Source of the DNA: Pseudemcibacter sp038106445
GTDB taxonomy: Bacteria > Pseudomonadota > Alphaproteobacteria > Sphingomonadales > Emcibacteraceae
Length of the DNA stretch: 57,454 nucleotides
Reading direction: 5' to 3'
NCBI GenBank assembly: GCA_038106445.1
Contig: JAYODU010000014.1
Coordinates: forward strand, 1 to 57,454
Part shown: positions 8,470-17,691 of the stretch, piece after piece
Layout of the letters: each line of letters opens with the position of its first letter
Position numbering within the stretch: the stretch's first letter is position 1
Notes under the pieces: model-generated
The model's database searches: none
Seen by the model: only the letters and a program-made list of their open reading frames with translations
Told to the model about the DNA's origin: nothing
Program-made: the position numbers and the translations under genes

Positions 8470-9458
8470 CGCATATTCTTTCGTGTCTGATAGATAATAT
8501 AAAGGAACGCAGGGGCGCCGATCAGCGATGTTACAACACCAAGGCGCAAATCCGTGCTGAGCTGTGGAATACGGGTGACCAGATCCGCAAGTGTCAGTAA
8601 AAGTCCACCCATCAGGGCACTTGGTAGTAGTATTCTTCCCGGTTCATTAGAAATAAGAGCACGTACCATATGCGGCACGACAAGACCGACAAAACCAATA
8701 CTGCCACAGACAGCAACAGCGGCACCAACGCTGATGGCAGAACCAACAACGACCCTGAGTTTAAGCCCTTTGATGTTAATGCCCATTGTTTGTGCGGTAT
8801 CTTCACCGACACTGAGCGCGTTTAACCCTTGTCCAATATTGATCATCATCAGCCAGCCAAAAAGAATAAAGGGCAGGGCGAGCAATAAATCGCTAACCGT
8901 CCTGTTTTCAAGGGAGCCAAGCATCCACATAATCATATCGCGTATTGTCATCGGGGATTCTGCCAAATTCATCACAAGCGATATAGCTGCCATCGCAAGT
9001 GAGCTGATCCCGATCCCGACAAGAATAAGCATAAGCACGCTACTTTCACGCGCCGAAATAATAAAAAGTATGAATGTTGCAACAAGCGCGCCAGCCATTG
9101 CGAAAATGGGCATCAGCATCGGCCATATGGACGCCGCCCCCAGATGAATTGCGATGACAGCACCAAGTGCCGCACTGGCCGAAACACCCACAACACCCGG
9201 GTCAGCCAATGGATTTCTGAGTACCCCCTGAAGTGCGGCGCCCGATACACCCATGGCGGCCCCGACAACAATACCAAGAATGACACGGGGCAGACGAAGT
9301 TCCCTGACGATTATGGTAAGCGGATCATCGGGGTTTCCAAATAACGCATTAACAATTTCGGCAATTGATAAATCGACGCGACCAAAAAGAAGGGACAGGA
9401 TCGCGATGATGATTAATGCTACCACAAGAATAATATTACCAAACGCATATCGGTTCAT
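8466..9458 (-). CDS. btuC: Cobalamin ABC transporter permease BtuC
   Basis: This 330-residue inner-membrane protein belongs to the FecCD/BtuC permease family and has about ten hydrophobic helices. Characteristic segments are LRLPRVILGIVVGAAMGVSG, ALQGVLRNPLADPGVVG and GSIGFVGLVVPHMVR, the last forming the coupling region with the ATPase. It forms the BtuC2D2 core that imports cobalamin from the periplasm. It overlaps btuF by four bases upstream and btuD by four bases downstream, so translation of the three is coupled. Confidence 0.93.
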   Translation of the reverse strand: MNRYAFGNIILVVALIIIAILSLLFGRVDLSIAEIVNALFGNPDDPLTIIVRELRLPRVILGIVVGAAMGVSGAALQGVLRNPLADPGVVGVSASAALGAVIAIHLGAASIWPMLMPIFAMAGALVATFILFIISARESSVLMLILVGIGISSLAMAAISLVMNLAESPMTIRDMIMWMLGSLENRTVSDLLLALPFILFGWLMMINIGQGLNALSVGEDTAQTMGINIKGLKLRVVVGSAISVGAAVAVCGSIGFVGLVVPHMVRALISNEPGRILLPSALMGGLLLTLADLVTRIPQLSTDLRLGVVTSLIGAPAFLYIIYQTRKNMR

Positions 9459-10321
9459 TCAATTATCCCCATTTCTTTTGCTTGTGCGCGAATTTGTTCC
9501 GCAGCATCAATTAAAAAAATACCGTCGCAAGCCATGAGCGCACCCGGCAAATGAATTGTTTTGATATCCTGCATCATTTTAAGAATATGATCATGTCTGC
9601 TTAGACTCCACCGGGACTGGTTTTCCATGTTGCTGTCAAAAAAGCTGGTAATGATGATATCCGGCGGGTCAATGATCATATCTTCCAGTGGCAGTTCAAG
9701 CCAGCCCCTATAATTCTTTTTGGATGCATAAGTTTCAAAGCCGGAAAGCTTGATAATATCATCAACAAAGGTACCGCCTCCAGCCGTAAACCCACTTGGG
9801 GTAAGATAGGTTACGGTAAGCTTGCTTTGGGATCCGCTTTCAATTTTTTCAAGCCGTGCCTTATAGTCATTGATGATGGTGTCAGCTATTTCCTGCCTGC
9901 CGATTGCACCACCGATCATGTTCATATTTTCAAACATTGTGGTTATGTCGCGGCCATATGTTGTGCTTATAAGTTTAACGCCCGCGCGTTTTGTGAATTC
10001 CTGCATCCTTGCCGCATTTGAATAGGTTTGCACCGCGATGTCCGGTCCGTATTTTACCACTTCAGCGATTGAGCTTCCGCTTTTTGGAATGCCTTTGGCC
10101 CGGGCACGGTGATAGGAAAATTGATCCTCCGCTGCATCCGAAAGGGCAATTATCTTATCACGCTTCGCAAGGGATAAGACATATTGATCCGCGCAGTAAT
10201 CAAGTGACATGACGGTTGGCAAGTGTTCCTGTGCCGCTACTTCCATGGTGAAAAATGACAAAAGAGCCGCACCGACAAGGGCAGATAATGTTTTTGCAGT
10301 GCGGCTCTTTGATTTTATCAT
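9455..10321 (-). CDS. btuF: Cobalamin-binding periplasmic protein BtuF
   Basis: This 288-residue protein starts with a signal peptide (basic start, hydrophobic core, cleavage after VAAQ-type sequence around residue 31) and continues as a type III periplasmic binding protein: TVMSLDYCADQYVLSL, then IIALSDAAED, and a C-terminal lobe with DPPDIIITSFFDS. In BtuF proteins the two lobes clasp corrinoid and dock on BtuCD. The start ATG overlaps the btuB stop codon (TGATG). Substrate assignment comes from the riboswitch-controlled operon; the sequence alone would also allow another metal-chelate ligand. Confidence 0.88.
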   Translation of the reverse strand: MIKSKSRTAKTLSALVGAALLSFFTMEVAAQEHLPTVMSLDYCADQYVLSLAKRDKIIALSDAAEDQFSYHRARAKGIPKSGSSIAEVVKYGPDIAVQTYSNAARMQEFTKRAGVKLISTTYGRDITTMFENMNMIGGAIGRQEIADTIINDYKARLEKIESGSQSKLTVTYLTPSGFTAGGGTFVDDIIKLSGFETYASKKNYRGWLELPLEDMIIDPPDIIITSFFDSNMENQSRWSLSRHDHILKMMQDIKTIHLPGALMACDGIFLIDAAEQIRAQAKEMGIIE

Positions 10322-12189
10322 CAGAAATTCTTTCTTATCCCCGCGAAGAAAGACCTGTCAGGTGTGCCATATCCCGGCACATGCTGATATTCTTCGTTTA
10401 AAATATTATCAACGCGGCCATAGATGCTCAAGTCATCAATAATCTCGTATGATAATTTGAAATCGACCCGTGTCCAGCCATCAAGGAGCGGAACCGGGCT
10501 AAATTCATTTTGTGCTTCATCACCATTATGAGTGACCGTAACAATTGCGTTTAACTGGTCAGTTACTTGCCAATCAACATGTCCTGAAAATCTGTTGCGT
10601 GGTTCCCGTGGTAGGCGCGTATTTCCAATAAGATCAATTGCATCGGTAAATGTATAATTTGCGCTTATATTCACATTATCCATAATTTGCGCATTAATTC
10701 TTAACTCAACGCCGGAAGACTTGGTTTTTGCCAAATTCACATAACCGCCTTGTGCCGTATCAAAATCAATTGCGTCGTCAATTCTCAAATGGAAATAGGT
10801 CGCGGCAAGGGTAATGCGGTCTTCAAATATTGGTTGTTCAACACCAATTTCATAGCCACGGGCAATTTCCGGTTTCAAATTTGTATTGGGTTCTGTCGCG
10901 CCGCAGAAAGTGCAAATAAAAGTAAGCTGGTTAATACTTGGTGCTTTAAACCCTTCGCCCCAATTTGCAATCAGCCCTGTCCCGGTTTGTGCAAATTCAT
11001 AGGATCCGGTTACCCTGAAGGTGGTTCGGTCACCAAATGTTTTATGGTCGTCATAGCGCGCCCCACCGGTGATGACCAGCCCATCAATTCCGCTAAAAGC
11101 AAGTTCGCCAAACACGCTTGTTAAATCAAAGCTTTCATCTGATGCCTGCACAGATTTTGTAGTTTCGTGCTGAAGGCCACCTGAAGCCGTTACATCGGAA
11201 CTCACTTCAAAGACACCAAGATAGTCGAAATTTACCCTTTTTCCGGTTGTTTCGAAAGTTTGAAGGCCACTACTTATGTTTTTTCTGTCAATTTCTGAAT
11301 ATTCACCCGAAATTATGTTGCTGAGCCTGCCGTCTAGCAGATCCAGATGACCACGAAGCGCAAATGAAAATTCATCCACAAGTGAAATTTCATCACCATC
11401 AATAGGGCCGAAACTATCGAATTTGGCCCTGTTATCGGAATAACGGCTCATGGCTTCCAGTTGGAATATTTCGCTCAAATTGCCGGTGACCTTTCCATAT
11501 ATATTATAGCTTTCAAGACCGTCTCTTTCCGTGTTGCCATCATTTTCGTCGGCTGAAGAAATGCCATCCGTATAAAACCCGCTTGCCGATAAATTATATC
11601 CGAGTTTTCCATCGCCGCCATAAATGCCGGCACCGCCACGCACAGTATTAAATGATCCGCCTTCAAGAAATATTTTTCCGCCAATATCGTCATCACCTGA
11701 TTTTGTGACGATATTGATCACCCCCCCAATTGCATCTGAACCATATAGTGTGGATTGTGGGCCACGCAAAATTTCCACACGTTCAATGTTATATGTATCA
11801 AGTGTACCAAAATTATAGGCACCACCGGTTGAGCTGGCGTCGTTTAACTGAATACCGTCGACAAGCATAACGGTACGGTCACCGCCCGCACCGCGGATCG
11901 AAATGCTGGCATTTCCGCCGAATGAACCATTTTGTGAAATGGCAACGCCCGGTATGGCTTCCAGTGCATCAATCATGAAGGATTGCTGATTTTGCTCAAG
12001 CTCGTCGCCGGTTAAGACGGAGACACTGCTACCCACCTGTGAAAGGGGTTGTGGCCGTCTGTTAACAGTGACGAAGATAACGTCATCTGTATCTGCTGTT
12101 TGCTGTTGTGCTAAAGAGTGATTAGGATGTAAAAGACTGCTTGCCGAAAATAACAGGAAGACTTTTGCAGTATTTTTGTAAATTTTCAT
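10321..12189 (-). CDS. btuB: TonB-dependent cobalamin receptor BtuB
   Basis: This 622-residue outer-membrane receptor has a signal peptide (to about residue 28), a TonB box-like stretch TDDVIFVTVN, a plug domain (VSVLTGDELEQNQQSFMIDA, VMLVDGIQLND, RVEILRGPQSTLYGSDAIGG, VINIVTKSG) and a 22-strand type barrel ending in aromatic Phe (FAGIRKNF), the usual BAM recognition end. It would take up cobalamin using TonB energy. It is the first gene of the operon and lies behind a cobalamin riboswitch, which supports BtuB over a siderophore receptor. The Shine-Dalgarno sequence is weak, as is common for translationally regulated riboswitch targets. Confidence 0.93.
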   Translation of the reverse strand: MKIYKNTAKVFLLFSASSLLHPNHSLAQQQTADTDDVIFVTVNRRPQPLSQVGSSVSVLTGDELEQNQQSFMIDALEAIPGVAISQNGSFGGNASISIRGAGGDRTVMLVDGIQLNDASSTGGAYNFGTLDTYNIERVEILRGPQSTLYGSDAIGGVINIVTKSGDDDIGGKIFLEGGSFNTVRGGAGIYGGDGKLGYNLSASGFYTDGISSADENDGNTERDGLESYNIYGKVTGNLSEIFQLEAMSRYSDNRAKFDSFGPIDGDEISLVDEFSFALRGHLDLLDGRLSNIISGEYSEIDRKNISSGLQTFETTGKRVNFDYLGVFEVSSDVTASGGLQHETTKSVQASDESFDLTSVFGELAFSGIDGLVITGGARYDDHKTFGDRTTFRVTGSYEFAQTGTGLIANWGEGFKAPSINQLTFICTFCGATEPNTNLKPEIARGYEIGVEQPIFEDRITLAATYFHLRIDDAIDFDTAQGGYVNLAKTKSSGVELRINAQIMDNVNISANYTFTDAIDLIGNTRLPREPRNRFSGHVDWQVTDQLNAIVTVTHNGDEAQNEFSPVPLLDGWTRVDFKLSYEIIDDLSIYGRVDNILNEEYQHVPGYGTPDRSFFAGIRKNF

Positions 12190-12268
12190 AACAAATTCTA
12201 GTTTTTAGTACCGCACAAGAGGCGGTGATTTAAATCTACAAGGAGCTTGTCAGAATATTTTGCCAGAC

Positions 12269-12290
12269 AACCTCCGTGCATAACGAGGTT
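12269..12290 (-). promoter_or_regulatory. Hairpin in the btuB leader, possible expression platform
   Basis: Read on the minus strand, AACCTC and GAGGTT form a perfect six-pair stem with a ten-base loop between the riboswitch aptamer and the btuB start. No T run follows it, so it is not an intrinsic terminator. A second small stem (ACCGC/GCGGT, 12210-12226) lies closer to the start codon. Together they may switch access to the ribosome site. This is inferred from position. Confidence 0.45.
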
Positions 12291-12339
12291 ATCACCTACA
12301 CGGAAGTTCCGTTCTGATTGGTTAACCCGACCATCAGAG

Positions 12340-12500
12340 GGGCGACTTGATGGCAGGTCTCCTGGCTTACGAATCTGGCACTATGCTCTACCTTCCCGGT
12401 TTCCCAGTGGTTTAATGAGCTAGCTTTTCGTTTACAGTTACGGGTATAGCAACGGCATTGATAATAAATCGCACCGTTTTCCCTTTTCACCTTAAGAAAT
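12340..12500 (-). ncRNA. Cobalamin (AdoCbl) riboswitch
   Basis: The minus strand carries the B12 box AGCCAGGAGACCTGCCATC at 12367-12349, matching the conserved box of cobalamin riboswitches. Upstream come the other conserved elements in the right order: GGGAAAACGGTG, the CCGTTGC and ACCCGTAACTG segments, and CCACTGGGAAACCGGGAAG. A stem CCTTAAG/CTTAAGG (12490-12509) stands at the 5' edge. It lies 150-310 bases upstream of btuB and would lower btuB-F-C-D expression when adenosylcobalamin is plentiful. Any small reading frame across it is not a gene. Confidence 0.95.
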
Positions 12501-12672
12501 GTCTTAAGGAACCATCAATAAAAGACATAATCGATTTTTCTGGAAAAATAAAGACAATATGATTTTGAAAACCATTTTAAAACTCTAGCTAAATATTAAC
12601 TATTTTTCCTTAACATACTTCCCTTGACGATGGGTTTCTTAATATTGATTTTCCGTCAAACCGGATCAGAAA

Positions 12673-14367
12673 TTAAATCTGCCCCTGTTTTAATTGTGTG
12701 ACTGCATAATCAGCCGCCCGTGCGGTCAGCGCCATATAGGTCAGCGACGGGTTCTGACAAGCGCTTGATGCCATAGCGGCACCATCGGTCACAAACAGGT
12801 TATCAACTTCATGAGTCTGGTTAAATCCGTTAAGCACGCTTGTTTTGGGATCACGCCCCATGCGGGCTGTTCCCATTTCATGGATGCAAAGTCCCGGTGG
12901 GCGGTCACGCACATATCCTTCGATTTCCTTAAGGCCCGCGACTTCCAACATTTCAACAGCGGAGTTTTTAATATCTTCGAGCATATTGATTTCATTATCA
13001 CTATGTTTACAGGAAGTATGAAGCAGTGGAATATTCCATTTATCTGTTTTCTGTTTATCAAGCCGGACATGGTTATCATAATTGGGCAGCATTTCACCAA
13101 AACCCATAATTTCAAATTCCCAATCACCGTAGCCTTGCATGCTTTTCTTGAAGGCGGCACCATACTCCACGCTATCCGCTCTGCCGTCTCTTGTTGGGAT
13201 CCGTGATGACCATCCCTCATATCCATATCCACGGAGAAAATTTTGTTCACTATCACTGACATTTCTGAAACGCGGAATATAAACGGCATTGGGCCGCCTG
13301 CCTTTTTCGACTTTATTCTGAAAACCTGAATAACGGCCACGTGCACCCGCATGAAACACATGATCCATCAGATAATGTCCAAGTACGCCACTACCATTGG
13401 CAATGCCGTTCTGGAATGTCTCTGATATGGAATTAAGCATGATATGGGTTGATCCAAGTGCCGATGCGCACAGGAAAATGATTTTTGCGGAATATTCCCG
13501 TGTTTCATTGGTGTTGGCATTTATCACACGCACGCCGCGGGCTTTTTTTGTATCCTCATCATAACTTATGCTATGCACGATCGCATCGGTGATTATGGTC
13601 AGATTGCCGGTGCGTTCTGCTGCCGGCAGAGTGGCGGCCTGGCTTGAAAAATAAGCCCCGAATGAACAGCCGCGCATACATTGATTTCTAAACTGGCAGG
13701 CACTGCGCCCAAGGGCAAGCTGTTCTTCCGTCGGTTCCGTCAGGTTGGCTGTCCGGCTTGTGATCAGCCTTCGGTCAGTATAATGTTCATCAAGTTTTTC
13801 TTTAACATGGGCCTCAATGCAGTTCATTTTCATTGGCGGCTGAAAAATACCGTCGGGAAGGTGCGGGATATTTTCAGCTGATCCGCTGATGCCTGCAAAT
13901 TTTTCAACATAATCATACCATGGGGCGATGTCCTTATACCGTATGGGCCAGTCGACACCATGCCCGTCTTTCAGGTTTGCTTCGAAGTCCAGATCGCTAA
14001 GCCGCAGGGCAACCCGCCCCCATGTCAGCGATTTGCCGCCAAGCTGGTGACCGCGGATCCATGTAAACGGGCGGTCAGGGTCACGGTCATATGGTTTTTC
14101 GGAATCCTTGATAAAGAAATGTTTGTGATATTCATTGATGCCTGTCTGGCGCTGGATTGGATAATCACGTGCCAGTTCTTCACGTGATGTGCGGCCACGA
14201 TTGGGCATTTCCCATGGGGCTTTGCCTTCTGTCGGGTAGTCTCCGGCTTCTACGTTTCGTCCGCGTTCAAGCAATAATGTTTTTAGCCCTTTTTCACAAA
14301 GTTCCTTCGCGGCCCAGCCGCCGGAAATGCCGGAACCCACAACAATTGCATCAAATTCTTCTGCCAT
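12673..14367 (-). CDS. GMC-family FAD oxidoreductase (sugar dehydrogenase-like)
   Basis: The 564-residue protein has the dinucleotide-binding motif IVVGSGISGGWAA at residues 8-20, LLLERGRNVEAGD, the GGKSLTWGRV region and a C-terminal substrate domain ending with MGTARMGRDP and NPSLTYMALTARAADY. This is the branch that includes gluconate 2-dehydrogenase flavoprotein and the LacA-type enzymes that make 3-keto sugars. There is no signal peptide and no small gluconate-2-dehydrogenase subunit gene next to it, although family members usually need one for export and electron transfer. It lies three bases behind the epimerase/isomerase gene, with AGGAG before its ATG. Likely role: oxidising a sugar, glycoside or inositol-like substrate. 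Confidence 0.88.
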   Translation of the reverse strand: MAEEFDAIVVGSGISGGWAAKELCEKGLKTLLLERGRNVEAGDYPTEGKAPWEMPNRGRTSREELARDYPIQRQTGINEYHKHFFIKDSEKPYDRDPDRPFTWIRGHQLGGKSLTWGRVALRLSDLDFEANLKDGHGVDWPIRYKDIAPWYDYVEKFAGISGSAENIPHLPDGIFQPPMKMNCIEAHVKEKLDEHYTDRRLITSRTANLTEPTEEQLALGRSACQFRNQCMRGCSFGAYFSSQAATLPAAERTGNLTIITDAIVHSISYDEDTKKARGVRVINANTNETREYSAKIIFLCASALGSTHIMLNSISETFQNGIANGSGVLGHYLMDHVFHAGARGRYSGFQNKVEKGRRPNAVYIPRFRNVSDSEQNFLRGYGYEGWSSRIPTRDGRADSVEYGAAFKKSMQGYGDWEFEIMGFGEMLPNYDNHVRLDKQKTDKWNIPLLHTSCKHSDNEINMLEDIKNSAVEMLEVAGLKEIEGYVRDRPPGLCIHEMGTARMGRDPKTSVLNGFNQTHEVDNLFVTDGAAMASSACQNPSLTYMALTARAADYAVTQLKQGQI

Positions 14368-14370
14368 GGG

Positions 14371-15288
14371 TTATGCTCCTAAAAACTGCTTTAAATGATT
14401 GCCGCTGTCGATCAGCGATTTTTTTCGCATTTCAAGGCTGCCTTCATAATCGCCGTCTTCGACTTCGATACAAAGGGCGCCCTTAAAGCAGGCTTCTTTC
14501 ATTTTTTCGATGTAGTTTTTCCAGTCAATATCCCCGCGGCCGGGAATACGCGGCGTATGATATTCAAGCGGGTTTGCCATTGTGCCCACATCATCAAGCC
14601 TGTCCCGGTGCACGGTTACATCCTTGGCATGGGCATGGAACATTTTATCTTTAAATTCGTCCCATGGTTTTTCATGGTCCATCTGCATCCAGACAAGATG
14701 GGACGGGTCATAATTAAGCCCAAGCGCATAACCGTCAAATTCACTGAAAAGCCGGCGCCATATTTTCGGGCTATAGGCGATATTTTTGCCCGCCGGCCAT
14801 TCATCATCAGTAAAAAACATTGCGCAGTTTTCAATGCCGATTTTAATGTTTTTTTCCCTGGCATGATCAAGGATCGGTTTCCAGACCTCAATCAACCGTG
14901 GCCAGTTATCATCAACATTTTTATGCCAGTCATTACCGATAAATGTACACATGGTATCAAGGCCGAGCATCGCCGCCGCATCAATAACCTTGATAATATG
15001 GTCAACGTAAATCTGTGCTTCCGCGTGATCCGGGCAAAGCGGGTTGGGATAATATCCAAGTGCGCTTATTTCAACGCCCTTTGCGGCGAAGTAATTGTTT
15101 ATCTCAGCGGCTTTTTCATGTGTAAAATCAACAACATCAATATGGGTGACCCCGGCATATTTTCGTTCTGCCTTGCCAATGGGCCAGCACATCATTTCCA
15201 CGCATGCAAAATCATTTTCAGCGGCAAAATCAACCACTTCCCGCCATGTCATGCCGTCCAATATTGCGCTTTGAATACCCAGTTTCAT
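14371..15288 (-). CDS. Sugar phosphate isomerase/epimerase (AP endonuclease 2-type TIM barrel)
   Basis: The 305-residue protein is a TIM barrel of the xylose-isomerase-like family. Likely metal ligands are visible in IGIENCAMFF (Glu), YDPSHLVWMQ (Asp, His), FHAHAKDVTV (His), PGRGDIDW and CIEVEDGDYEG (Glu). Members act as isomerases, epimerases or 3-keto-glycoside lyases/dehydratases. It is the first gene of a leftward pair with the GMC oxidoreductase and faces the transporter gene across a gap that contains a LacI-type operator. The exact substrate is not recognisable. Confidence 0.87.
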   Translation of the reverse strand: MKLGIQSAILDGMTWREVVDFAAENDFACVEMMCWPIGKAERKYAGVTHIDVVDFTHEKAAEINNYFAAKGVEISALGYYPNPLCPDHAEAQIYVDHIIKVIDAAAMLGLDTMCTFIGNDWHKNVDDNWPRLIEVWKPILDHAREKNIKIGIENCAMFFTDDEWPAGKNIAYSPKIWRRLFSEFDGYALGLNYDPSHLVWMQMDHEKPWDEFKDKMFHAHAKDVTVHRDRLDDVGTMANPLEYHTPRIPGRGDIDWKNYIEKMKEACFKGALCIEVEDGDYEGSLEMRKKSLIDSGNHLKQFLGA

Positions 15289-15319
15289 TTTTTATGCCTC
15301 TATATTTCCATACTATTTT

Positions 15320-15333
15320 TGTAACCGATTACA
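15320..15333. promoter_or_regulatory. LacI-family operator-like palindrome
   Basis: TGTAACCGATTACA is a 14-base near-perfect palindrome around a central CG, closely matching the TGTAANCGNTTACA form bound by LacI/GalR-family repressors. It sits in the 115-base gap between the divergent isomerase and transporter genes and could control both. No lacI gene is in the window, so the regulator must be elsewhere. Confidence 0.65.
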
Positions 15334-15403
15334 TTTCCACTGGTCAAGCTGCCAGCGATCCGCTATCTTTTTTTGAGTTTAATATACACAGAGGGAGGAA
15401 ACT

Positions 15404-16615
15404 GTGAACAGTAAAATATATGGCCAGCTCAGTATTATGATGTTCCTGCAGATCGGTGTCTGGGGCGCATGGTTTGTTACCCTTGGAAATTATCTGGCCA
15501 ATATCGGCTTTAGCGGTACGGATATCGGTACTGCCTACATGACAAATAATATCGGCGCGATTATTTCTCCCCTGTTCATTGGCCTTGTGGCGGATCGCTT
15601 CTTTTCGGCTGAAAAAGTCATGGCCATCCTGCATATTATCGGGGCGGCGGTGCTTTATTATGTATCGGACCTCACGACCACATCATCAATCATTGTCGGG
15701 CTTCTGGTTTATAATACCTGCTATATGCCGACAATCGCTCTTGCAAACGCCGTTTCCTTTAACCAGATGGACAGACCCGACGAACAATTCCCCTATATCC
15801 GTGTGTGGGGAACCATTGGCTGGATCATTGCCGGGCTGCTGATCACCCGTGTGCTTGGCACGCAGGTCGCGGATGTGGAAGCAACTGCGCTTCCGATGAA
15901 AATGGCGGCCGGGGGCTCATTGCTTCTGGGACTTTATTGTCTGACGCTTCCCAAAACACCACCAAAAAGCAAAGGAAAGAAAGCCACCATCGGCGAGCTT
16001 ATGGGTTCCGAAAGCTTTATTCTACTTAAGGATAAATCATTTGCGATTTTCGCGGCCTGTTCGCTGCTGATTTCCGTGCCGCTGGCGTTTTATTACACAT
16101 TTGCAAATTTATATTTAAATGAAATCGGCATGGTGGGTGCCGCCGAAAAAATGACTCTGGGGCAGGTATCTGAAGTCGGCTTCATGGTGTTGATGCCGTT
16201 TTTCTTCCGCCGGCTCGGGGTTAAATGGATGCTGTTTGTCGGTATGCTGGCGTGGATCATCCGTTATGTGCTTTTCACTGTCGGGGATATGGATAGTCTA
16301 GCGTCGCTGATATATCTGGGCATTTTGCTGCACGGGATTTGTTATGATTTCTTCTTTGTGACCGGGCAGGTTTATGTGGATAAAAAAGCCGATCCGGCCA
16401 TCAGATCAAGCGCGCAGAGTTTCATCACACTGCTGACATATGGTGTCGGTCTTGGGATCGGGACCGCGCTTTCCGGGCGGGTTGTTGATGCCTTCACCGG
16501 CGCGGATGGTGTACGGGACTGGTCCGGCATCTGGATGACACCGGCCATCATTGCGGCCGCCGTATCGCTTTTATTCCTGCTGACTTTCAGTGATGATAGT
16601 GCGGATAAAAGTTAA
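15404..16615 (+). CDS. Nucleoside:H+ symporter (NupG-like) MFS transporter
   Basis: This 403-residue inner-membrane protein has about twelve hydrophobic segments and resembles the NupG/XapB nucleoside:proton symporter family: IGVWGAWFVTLGNYL near the start, IGAIISPLFIGLVADRFF, then FPYIRVWGTIGWIIAGLL and a C-terminal GICYDFFFVTGQVYVD. GTG 15404 is the start, preceded by a strong GAGGGAGGAAA site. In clusters with GMC and Gfo/Idh/MocA enzymes such transporters probably import sugars or glycosides rather than nucleosides, which is inference. It is divergent from the isomerase-GMC pair and shares the operator-containing gap. Confidence 0.9.
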   Translation: MNSKIYGQLSIMMFLQIGVWGAWFVTLGNYLANIGFSGTDIGTAYMTNNIGAIISPLFIGLVADRFFSAEKVMAILHIIGAAVLYYVSDLTTTSSIIVGLLVYNTCYMPTIALANAVSFNQMDRPDEQFPYIRVWGTIGWIIAGLLITRVLGTQVADVEATALPMKMAAGGSLLLGLYCLTLPKTPPKSKGKKATIGELMGSESFILLKDKSFAIFAACSLLISVPLAFYYTFANLYLNEIGMVGAAEKMTLGQVSEVGFMVLMPFFFRRLGVKWMLFVGMLAWIIRYVLFTVGDMDSLASLIYLGILLHGICYDFFFVTGQVYVDKKADPAIRSSAQSFITLLTYGVGLGIGTALSGRVVDAFTGADGVRDWSGIWMTPAIIAAAVSLLFLLTFSDDSADKS

Positions 16616-16642
16616 TTAATTTCGCTGCTTTCCCGCTGCCTG

Positions 16643-17656
16643 TTAAACGTTGCAGGCATCAAACAGCGCATCAACCAGTTTTTGGGTTTTCAGCGATCTT
16701 TGGATTGACGAAGCTGCCGCCTCGCCATTTGGTTCTTTGGTGAGCGACCCAAAATTTTCAATCATGGATACCTTTTGCGGCGTGTCACTTTTTATCGCAA
16801 CCTTTTGCCAGTTGTCCGGCTCATCAATATCTTTGCGAAGCAAATATCCAAGGTCGTAATGCCAGTCTGAAACATCAAGCCCGCTATGCCAATCAAGCAC
16901 GAAATCATCCATCCGGATTAAACCACCACTACCCAATAAATCAAGGTCCATTGTCATAACGCCAGCATCAAAACCAAAATCGAAGTTCGACATTTTACCG
17001 TCTTCAAAAATCATCGCGCCGGATGCACGAATGATTATGCCGGTCTCTTTATCTTTTTCACTAAACGCGGTGATTTTGGCAATTTCTGTATCCGTATTAA
17101 AAAATTCAACAATCGCCCGCATATTATACCATGCAAGATCACCGACTGACCCAAGCGGTTCTTTTGTAGGATCATAACGAATGTTATTTTTATCATCACA
17201 GGGATAATAAAAAGTGCTTCGTATTAATTTAAGCGCGCCAATTTCATCCTTCATGTATTTTTTTATGTGTTCCGTTCGCGGGTTGTGAGTGAAATGGGTT
17301 GCATCCATAAAGGCAACATTATTTTCGCGAGCAGCGTTTATAATGTTCATAAGGGACTGATGGCTATAAAATGGTTTTTCCGCAAAGACATGCTTGCCCG
17401 CATGTGCCGCTGCAATGCATATTTCCTCCCGAACATGGGTCGGGGTTGCCACATATACGGCATCAATTTTATTGGATTGGATCATGTCCTGCCAATGGTC
17501 AAAAACATTTTCAATGCCATATGATTTTGCAAATTCTTCCGCTTTACTTTTTACGCGACTGGAAACCGCACTGATGATTGCTTTCGGGGTTTCTTTTGTC
17601 GCACCCGCAACAACACCCGCAATATACCCGGACCCGATTATACCAATTCGTAACAC
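16643..17656 (-). CDS. Gfo/Idh/MocA-family oxidoreductase
   Basis: The 337-residue protein starts with the Rossmann motif IGIIGSGYIAGVVAG, continues with DAVYVATPTHVREE and HVFAEKPF (the EKP motif, whose lysine is catalytic or NAD-orienting), and ends with the alpha/beta substrate domain. Family members oxidise or reduce sugars, inositols and related compounds with NAD(P), often at C3. GTG at 17656 is the start, with AGGA seven bases upstream. It is followed on the same strand, toward the left, by nothing closer than the convergent transporter end; the ThuA gene lies just upstream on the same strand, 35 bases away. Confidence 0.9.
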   Translation of the reverse strand: MLRIGIIGSGYIAGVVAGATKETPKAIISAVSSRVKSKAEEFAKSYGIENVFDHWQDMIQSNKIDAVYVATPTHVREEICIAAAHAGKHVFAEKPFYSHQSLMNIINAARENNVAFMDATHFTHNPRTEHIKKYMKDEIGALKLIRSTFYYPCDDKNNIRYDPTKEPLGSVGDLAWYNMRAIVEFFNTDTEIAKITAFSEKDKETGIIIRASGAMIFEDGKMSNFDFGFDAGVMTMDLDLLGSGGLIRMDDFVLDWHSGLDVSDWHYDLGYLLRKDIDEPDNWQKVAIKSDTPQKVSMIENFGSLTKEPNGEAAASSIQRSLKTQKLVDALFDACNV

Positions 17657-17691
17657 TTATTTTTCCTGAAGTTCGTTTTCATTTCCATTTT

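Noticed and set aside
8554..9147. Plus-strand open frame of 197 codons
   Set aside because: It is the shadow of btuC, whose membrane-protein motifs are unmistakable.
12296..12490. Open frame of 64 codons on the minus strand
   Set aside because: It lies across the cobalamin riboswitch aptamer; the conserved features are RNA elements.
14395..15324. Long plus-strand open frame (309 codons)
   Set aside because: It is antisense to the isomerase/epimerase gene; its composition has no recognisable domain and the minus-strand protein is clearly real.
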